DNA of 11,902 bases, from positions 1-11,902 of the forward strand of contig JAIRKX010000058.1 of the NCBI GenBank assembly GCA_031259805.1. Reading direction: 5' to 3'. The stretch comes from Prevotellaceae bacterium (lineage in GTDB: Bacteria; Bacteroidota; Bacteroidia; Bacteroidales; UBA932). The notes beneath the pieces are model-generated. The model saw only the letters and a list, made by a program, of their open reading frames with translations, was not told the origin of the DNA and did not search any database. Within the stretch, counting starts at the first letter, position 1. Every line of letters begins with the position of its first letter. Below, piece by piece: positions 8,001 to 11,902 of the stretch. A program made the translations under genes and the position numbers.

Positions 8001-11000
8001 TCTTCGATCAAAACATTAGTCCGAAGCACGTCCATCGCCCGTACCGATTATGCAGGCGTCATCGAGGAAACGCCGACAACGATCGACGTCTTAGCTAACG
8101 ACAGTATCTACTGTGCCCTGACGCCGGTCATCGCCGTGCCACCCGTGAACGGCACGGCGTCGATGGCCGACGACAAGATTTACTATACGCCGAACCATAA
8201 CTTTACCGGACTGGATTCGCTCCGGTATAGCATCGACGATACACACGCGATGGTCTACATCCACGTATCTCCTTTCCCGGATAATGTGACGAATGCCCAT
8301 TGTTTTTCCGATCCTCCGACGGCGTCGTGGAGCATCGGCACAGGGCGAAACGCCGGCTCCAGCATTACCTCGCTATACCAGTCGGCGCTGGTGGGCGACT
8401 TAGACAGCGACGGCTATACCGAAGTCCTGGTGCCTAAAGAATCTGTAGGGACAAGCTGGCGGGCGGGCTATCAGACGAACGGCCTCAATATTTACAGCAT
8501 GAATACAGGCCCCATCACAACCATCACTACCGCCCTGTACGCTACATCCGACTTAGGCCCGGTGGGTATTGCCAAAGCACGCGCGTCCGACACTGAGGCG
8601 CTCATTGTCATAGCGGCGGCCAACGGTTTCCTGTATGCGTATAACAAAGCCGGCCAGCAGCAGTGGCGATCCAATGCCAAATATATGACCCAACCGATAC
8701 CAGCCGGATACAGCTATCAGGCGGGAGCGGTCGGCTTTGCCGATTTCAACGGCGACGGCAATGCCGAAATATACATTAAGGACAAGATATTCGATTTGAG
8801 ATCCGGCGTGTTACTGCTTACCCTGAGCGACGAGCTCAGTATGATTTGCGATTTGAGTACAGCCGTCGCCGATTTCGACCATGACGGCACACAGGAGATG
8901 GTCATACGGGGGAAGGTCTACAAAATTCACCTTACTAACCGGACGGGTACTACGGGGAACAGTTTCTCGCTTTGGCGGCAGGTTGCCAACAATCCGCATC
9001 CCAATAGCGGGCAGGCTACCATCCTTGCCGACTTCGACCTTAACGGGAATTTGGACGTCCTCGTACATGACAAAAGCTGGTTCTACATTTGGGATCCCTA
9101 CACCGAACAGGTGAAGATCGATCAGATTAAAGGCACGAATTATGAGGGAACAGGATGCCCCACGATCGGAGATATCGACAACGACGGCTATCCCGAGGTC
9201 ATCTATTCCGGCGTCCGGCATATTACGGCATGGGACATCGACGGGCAATCGGCAGCAACCGTCAAGTGGCGCCTAACTACAGGCGACGCATCGGGATACA
9301 CCGGCCTCTCACTATTCGATTTCAATCAGGATAACTTCCTCGAGATAGTCTACCGGGACGAAACGCGGCTACGCATTCTCAATGGCAGCAGCACCGCGAC
9401 CATTACCACCGACTTGGCGTCGATCAACTGTACCTCGGGCACGCAGGGCGAGTATCCGGTCATTGCGGATGTGGATCGCGACGGGCAGGCCGAGATTATT
9501 ATTACCGGAGGACTGTATAGCGCCTCGGCGCCGGCGACCGGCAATATCCGTATATTCAAAGCCGGCGCCGGAGACACATGGGCGGCGGCACGCAAGGTAT
9601 GGAACCAGTATGCGTATAACAGCCTCGGGGTAAATGACGATTTAAGTATTCCGACAGCGCCGATCAACCCGGCGGCCGTCTTCCCCGGTAAGGACAGGCA
9701 AACAGGTACGGCCGACGATGTGCGTCCCTACAATGCCTTCCTGCAACAGCAAACCCAACTGGACGAGTACGGAAATCCCGTATGGCTGACGCCGAATGTA
9801 ACCATGGTCGCCGCACCGTCGTTCCATTACCATGCCGTGCCGGATTCGATGCAAATCCGTATCACCATTACCAACGACGGGAGTGCGTCGTTGATGGCGC
9901 CTTTCTACATCACGGCCTACGCCAATACTGTTGTCGCGGCAAACAAGCTGGCGACGGGCAGTTATACCGTTCCCCTGCGCGCAGGCGACACCCTGCAGGC
10001 TATGCTTTGGATTACGAACATGTCGACCCTCCAGACGCTCGACTCGATCGTCCTCCGGCTAAACGACAAAGGCAATGCCGCCTACGACCAGTTGGAGTGC
10101 CACTATACGGACAACGAAACCGCCTACCCGGCGTCATCCCTCCTGATGGCGCAGAACGATTATGTAACGGTTATCAGCGATACGATCAACATCCGTCCGC
10201 TGGAGAACGACTCTATCCCGACGTCCTGCCGCCCCGCCTGGGGCGTTATCTCCCCAAGCGGCGCACCCAGATACGGCACGGTAACCGTCAACGCCGACAG
10301 CTCGCTTAGCTATATACCGACAGCCCATTTCACAGGCATCGACTCCATCGGCTACTATGTTAAATGCAATGCCGACAGCAGTACGGCGCGGATCTACATC
10401 ATTGCCGATAAACCGCTGTCGCAAAATTATACCGCCTGCGCCGGCGCTTCGATTACCATCGGATACACCGCCCTGCCCGGCGTAAAGTACTACTGGTTCG
10501 CTACGGACACCGGCGCCGTACCTGTCGCCATCGGCAATACCATGGTCATAACGAAGAATACGGCGGCGCTCCAGTCCTGTTGGGTCGAAATGCATTATAA
10601 GAAGCTGGTATCGTCACGATATCGGATTGATTTGGCATTGAGCGATAATTGCGGAAGCATAACCCCCGTCGGATGTATGATTACCGGCACACTGATCTTC
10701 AAGGAAGACTTTGGCGGCAACAGCCGCTCCGATCCTCATACCAAAGCATCGGGAATCCCGCAGGTAGTCAACTATACCTACACTCCGAACCTCCACATAC
10801 AAGGCGGGTACACCATCAGCAAAATGTCTGATAAGTATAACAACGAGAAATGGTACAAAACCATCCGCGACCACACCTTCCCCAACGACGGTGAGCGGGG
10901 GTATATGATTGCCTTCGACGCCACCAACAGCGCCGGACAGTTTTACGAACACCGGATCGACGGCCTCTGTGCAGGGACTAAACTGTACTTCTCCACCTGG

Positions 11001-11902
11001 ATTACCAGCCTGCTCGCTACTGCCACAAAGATACACCGGGCTAACCTGATATTCATCCTCGAAGACTTGCAGCAGAACACACTGGCGCAGTATTACACCG
11101 GTAACATACCCGACGACGATCCGCGATGGAGAAACTACGGCTTCGGGTTCACCGTGCCGGAGGGACAGTCGTCGGTCAAGCTGCGGATAGTAAATAACGG
11201 CACAGGCTCCGACGGCAATGACTTTGTGATGGACGACATCGAAATACGCCTCTGCGCACCGGCCATACAGGTCAGCGGAAAGGTTGACACCGCCCTCTGC
11301 GCCGGTAATCCGATATCCTTCAATGGCGCTTATACCGACGACGGCACCTTCGGCAACGAGCTTGCATGGCGTTGGGAACACAACGCGACCGGACGGCTGC
11401 AAGTGGACAGCGACTGGTCGACCATCTCCGGTACGGAAGGCCACACGACCGCCGGTCATGCGGAGTCGACCTATACGATTACCGCCACCACGCCCGCCCA
11501 CACAGGATACTACCGGATGGTCATAAGCCGTCCGGCCACCATCGATGCAGCCAAATGCAAGGCCGCCTCGCCCGTCCGGCACATTCACGTAGACTCGCTC
11601 CCCGCCCCGCCCGTCATTCAGGCCGCCACACCCGTATGCACCGGCGAGGAACTGCTATTCTCCGTGCCCCCGCTCTACAACGCCTGCGAATGGCGCGACA
11701 ATAACCCTTACGGGAATCCTGCCGGCACTACCACCTACATCATCAAACGAACCACCGGCTCGCATACGCAGGTAGTGCGCGTACAAAACCTTGTCGGCTG
11801 CTGGAGCGCTTACTCCGCCCCGTCCACCGGAATCATAACCAACGCCTCCGTCCCGTTGCCGGTGAAAGTAACCAGCCTCCATGCAGACTTTGCCGCCGCC
11901 CC
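5028..11902 (+). CDS. Giant secreted FG-GAP/VCBS-repeat, Ig- and cadherin-like surface protein (3' end beyond window)
   Basis: One uninterrupted frame of 2,291 codons runs from ATG 5028 to the edge with no stop; an in-frame TGA at 5010 fixes the 5' limit. The order is signal peptide (1-24), cadherin-like domain (about 30-120), eight FG-GAP-like repeats (about 160-710), VWNQ junction and CARDB-like domain (735-918), Ig-like domain (918-1003), cadherin-like domain (1005-1084), seven FG-GAP-like repeats (1115-1510), VWNQ junction and CARDB-like domain (1520-1704), third cadherin-like domain (1707-1796), Ig-like (1800-1860), jelly-roll-like (1885-2078), two more Ig-like domains, and an LPV-type tail from 2276. 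No catalytic domain was recognised. The make-up suggests a calcium-stabilised adhesin or glycan/protein-binding surface fibre. The exact partner is unknown. It has its own promoter candidate, and no neighbour reveals its job. Secretion by the type IX system is plausible, but its sorting domain would lie outside the window. Confidence 0.93.
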   Translation, partial: MNCLIKKTCLLMLVLLSFPLLITAQPAQSLVARNDTVRTGPLCTVKENIVLNDDIPFDQYSWKLLTTLDSTTQGVAVQQGDYFIFTPSAACRNTSFKLTYAITSHHYNDTAEIVIIVSNYNSPVNVVPSDISCTDDVQSGVTFRVHEKFRNTTLALDGFSMPLVGDINGNGKPDIIVLGLGRNSGFTIGDDLSARVWYVHVFDGQSGERTWSINLGTEPAGSTLTSVTSLNHPGITTSIDESLDQFQLRYDPRHNSPGHLAIADLDNDGLGEIVVVECGNLGKIYALKPEIDAQRNITGFTVYWYGNNQGASYSYKTPVTGNHEVFGAGIPYIADLNADGVPEVIIYNKIFHGRTGQILCHLETLNNFDFPTASNISTIRNNYAYVGRRPRAAWRDSHIHCMVIADMNNDGIMDIVAGSKVYVMKDDNGVPALDYIIHGPSSVKTQRGSGEVETYVTDGFTSVADIDMDGMLDVIVLAPAVDGLNEATRNILYVWDPLHDPTTAKAAVYLYTRSTTGTMSFPFVGDINGQLDNYAGDKRLPEICFNGGRFYTSHADASQIAFHPLSATALTAGGITGASNTRGFNYDPNEYVRGHIVGFTYHANPDGSTPLHRRLKLAWAMEHNDMSSSTGITMFDFDNDDIKELCYRDENSVRVISPGLKTYITNTENTGAIRFKQSNIKSYTGFEAPVIADVDMDGSADIVTLVYPDTESNGQSKGYIYVYEYESGSDKWAPCPPVWNQTIYFPLQINTDLTVPAKPQPMLTPYTDRYGNTIYPYNGQWIQQPIVREGSHYSPIMRQPNMTLHNMSIQIESQTKAVVTLTISNRGSASVNSQTPITFYDGGLMGMDIGSGATVIKTVQTGIDIFPGEKVIRTYELAGDFYNKLVWARLVDDSISFPAAGYDECDMLDNVFSAIDCPDLIYYITSSTGEDILCDTTHIVLTATAVNPPGTPVYQWYRNDLPMPGETSQTLSTALAGDYKCYVVDNICRDFSSIKTLVRSTSIARTDYAGVIEETPTTIDVLANDSIYCALTPVIAVPPVNGTASMADDKIYYTPNHNFTGLDSLRYSIDDTHAMVYIHVSPFPDNVTNAHCFSDPPTASWSIGTGRNAGSSITSLYQSALVGDLDSDGYTEVLVPKESVGTSWRAGYQTNGLNIYSMNTGPITTITTALYATSDLGPVGIAKARASDTEALIVIAAANGFLYAYNKAGQQQWRSNAKYMTQPIPAGYSYQAGAVGFADFNGDGNAEIYIKDKIFDLRSGVLLLTLSDELSMICDLSTAVADFDHDGTQEMVIRGKVYKIHLTNRTGTTGNSFSLWRQVANNPHPNSGQATILADFDLNGNLDVLVHDKSWFYIWDPYTEQVKIDQIKGTNYEGTGCPTIGDIDNDGYPEVIYSGVRHITAWDIDGQSAATVKWRLTTGDASGYTGLSLFDFNQDNFLEIVYRDETRLRILNGSSTATITTDLASINCTSGTQGEYPVIADVDRDGQAEIIITGGLYSASAPATGNIRIFKAGAGDTWAAARKVWNQYAYNSLGVNDDLSIPTAPINPAAVFPGKDRQTGTADDVRPYNAFLQQQTQLDEYGNPVWLTPNVTMVAAPSFHYHAVPDSMQIRITITNDGSASLMAPFYITAYANTVVAANKLATGSYTVPLRAGDTLQAMLWITNMSTLQTLDSIVLRLNDKGNAAYDQLECHYTDNETAYPASSLLMAQNDYVTVISDTINIRPLENDSIPTSCRPAWGVISPSGAPRYGTVTVNADSSLSYIPTAHFTGIDSIGYYVKCNADSSTARIYIIADKPLSQNYTACAGASITIGYTALPGVKYYWFATDTGAVPVAIGNTMVITKNTAALQSCWVEMHYKKLVSSRYRIDLALSDNCGSITPVGCMITGTLIFKEDFGGNSRSDPHTKASGIPQVVNYTYTPNLHIQGGYTISKMSDKYNNEKWYKTIRDHTFPNDGERGYMIAFDATNSAGQFYEHRIDGLCAGTKLYFSTWITSLLATATKIHRANLIFILEDLQQNTLAQYYTGNIPDDDPRWRNYGFGFTVPEGQSSVKLRIVNNGTGSDGNDFVMDDIEIRLCAPAIQVSGKVDTALCAGNPISFNGAYTDDGTFGNELAWRWEHNATGRLQVDSDWSTISGTEGHTTAGHAESTYTITATTPAHTGYYRMVISRPATIDAAKCKAASPVRHIHVDSLPAPPVIQAATPVCTGEELLFSVPPLYNACEWRDNNPYGNPAGTTTYIIKRTTGSHTQVVRVQNLVGCWSAYSAPSTGIITNASVPLPVKVTSLHADFAAA
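5115..7782 (+). other. Module 1: cadherin-like domain, FG-GAP propeller, VWNQ junction, CARDB-like domain
   Basis: Residues about 30-918. The opening domain has ARNDTV and IVLNDDIP (49-56) and resembles the two later cadherin-like domains. The repeat run carries calcium-loop motifs starting at Asp166 (DINGNGKPD), Asp264 (DLDNDGLGE), Asp335 (DLNADGVPE), Asp406 (DMNNDGIMD), Asp465 (DIDMDGMLD), Asp526 (diverged, with an insertion), Asp636 (DFDNDDIKE) and Asp693 (DVDMDGSAD). This number and spacing fit a seven- or eight-bladed integrin-type beta-propeller. A VWNQ junction (Trp739) and a beta-rich CARDB-like domain ending in DECDMLDN close the module. Confidence 0.75.
7779..8281 (+). other. Ig-like and second cadherin-like domains between the propellers
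   Basis: The Ig-like part (residues about 918-1003) shows the Cys934, Trp956, Cys981 pattern, with YQWYRN around the Trp and GDYKCYV around the second Cys. The cadherin-like part (1005-1084) has DVLANDS at 1020-1026 and YTPNHNFTGLDSLRY, the familiar pattern of bacterial cadherin-like repeats in large adhesins. These domains act as rigid spacers in known proteins; that role here is inferred. Confidence 0.7.
8370..10140 (+). other. Module 2: second FG-GAP propeller, VWNQ junction, CARDB-like domain
   Basis: Residues about 1115-1704. Calcium-loop motifs start at Asp1124 (DLDSDGYTE), Asp1239 (DFNGDGNAE), Asp1282 (DFDHDGTQE), Asp1335 (DFDLNGNLD), Asp1382 (DIDNDGYPE), Asp1431 (DFNQDNFLE) and Asp1481 (DVDRDGQAE), fitting a seven-bladed propeller. 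The junction VWNQYAYNSLGVNDDLSIP (Trp1525) matches the module 1 junction, and a CARDB-like domain with ITITNDGSASL follows. Module 2 is more compact than module 1. Confidence 0.75.
10146..10608 (+). other. Third cadherin-like domain and an Ig-like domain
   Basis: Residues 1707-1796 repeat the cadherin-like pattern (AQNDYVTV, then PLENDSIP from 1724, then YIPTAHFTGIDSIGYYV). Residues about 1800-1860 begin with CAGASITIGYTALPG and hold YYWFATD, the look of the Ig/PKD-like domains common in Bacteroidetes surface proteins. Unlike the first two cadherin-like domains, this one is not followed by a propeller. Confidence 0.6.
10683..11262 (+). other. Jelly-roll-like (carbohydrate-binding-like) domain
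   Basis: Residues about 1886-2078 start with IFKEDFGGNSRSDP and contain a GYTISK segment, DHTFPNDGERGYMIAFDA, LYFSTWITS, VPEGQSSVKLRIVN and DFVMDDIEIRLC. This layout, with an acidic start, a GY-M-D core and a final DD-I-I strand, is that of beta-sandwich binding domains found in Bacteroidetes exported proteins. Binding to sugars is a guess from the fold type; no ligand residues can be assigned. Confidence 0.5.
11263..11902 (+). other. C-terminal Ig-like domains and LPV-type tail, cut by window edge
   Basis: Two Ig-like domains follow: residues about 2079-2190 (Cys2091, Trp2116, a GYYRMVIS strand) and about 2192-2275 (CTGEELLFSVP to VGCWSAYSAPS). Then PLPVKVTSLHADF begins at residue 2276. LPV-x-L-x-S/F-x-A is the usual opening of the beta domain placed near the C-terminus of many Bacteroidetes secreted proteins, just before a type IX sorting domain. 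The real C-terminus is not in the window. Confidence 0.55.

Noticed and set aside
5028..11902. Repeats in the giant gene as a CRISPR array or tandem DNA repeat
   Set aside because: The repetition is at the protein level (calcium-loop motifs at irregular spacing) and the DNA copies differ widely.

Overview
The window reads as chromosomal DNA from a member of the Bacteroidota, most likely a Bacteroidales-type organism. The evidence is a Bacteroidetes-style promoter (TTG, 19 nt, TAnnTTTG) ahead of the first gene, the lack of clear Shine-Dalgarno sites with A-rich leaders instead, a MenG/UbiE-type quinone methyltransferase, and a very large secreted FG-GAP-repeat protein of a kind common in that phylum. 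I cannot place it to genus from sequence alone.

Layout. Positions 1-372 are an AT-rich non-coding leader with an A-tract direct repeat, a strong AT-rich dyad and a good promoter. Three tightly packed plus-strand housekeeping genes follow: purA (373-1638), purL of the short type (1651-3873) and menG/ubiE (3914-4711). The gaps are 12 and 40 nt, so they look like one transcription unit, closed by a candidate hairpin at 4713-4750. PurL acts in the main purine pathway before IMP, PurA starts the branch from IMP to AMP, and MenG performs the last methylation of menaquinone synthesis. The link between them is one of position rather than pathway.

After a 316-nt AT-rich intergenic region with its own weaker promoter candidate, a single open frame runs from ATG 5028 to the right edge (2,291 codons read, no stop). 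It encodes a giant exported protein: signal peptide, then two large modules that each contain a cadherin-like domain, a run of FG-GAP/VCBS repeats with calcium-loop motifs, a conserved VWNQ junction and a CARDB-like beta domain. A third cadherin-like domain, Ig-like domains and a jelly-roll-like domain follow. The frame leaves the window shortly after an LPV-type sequence that, in related proteins, often precedes a type IX secretion sorting domain. The two modules look like an ancient internal duplication.

The most unusual local feature is an imperfect inverted repeat of about 77 nt lying in frame inside menG. It adds roughly 20 proline-rich residues between two conserved SAM-methyltransferase motifs. 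I found no CRISPR array, tRNA, rRNA, transposase or defence gene.
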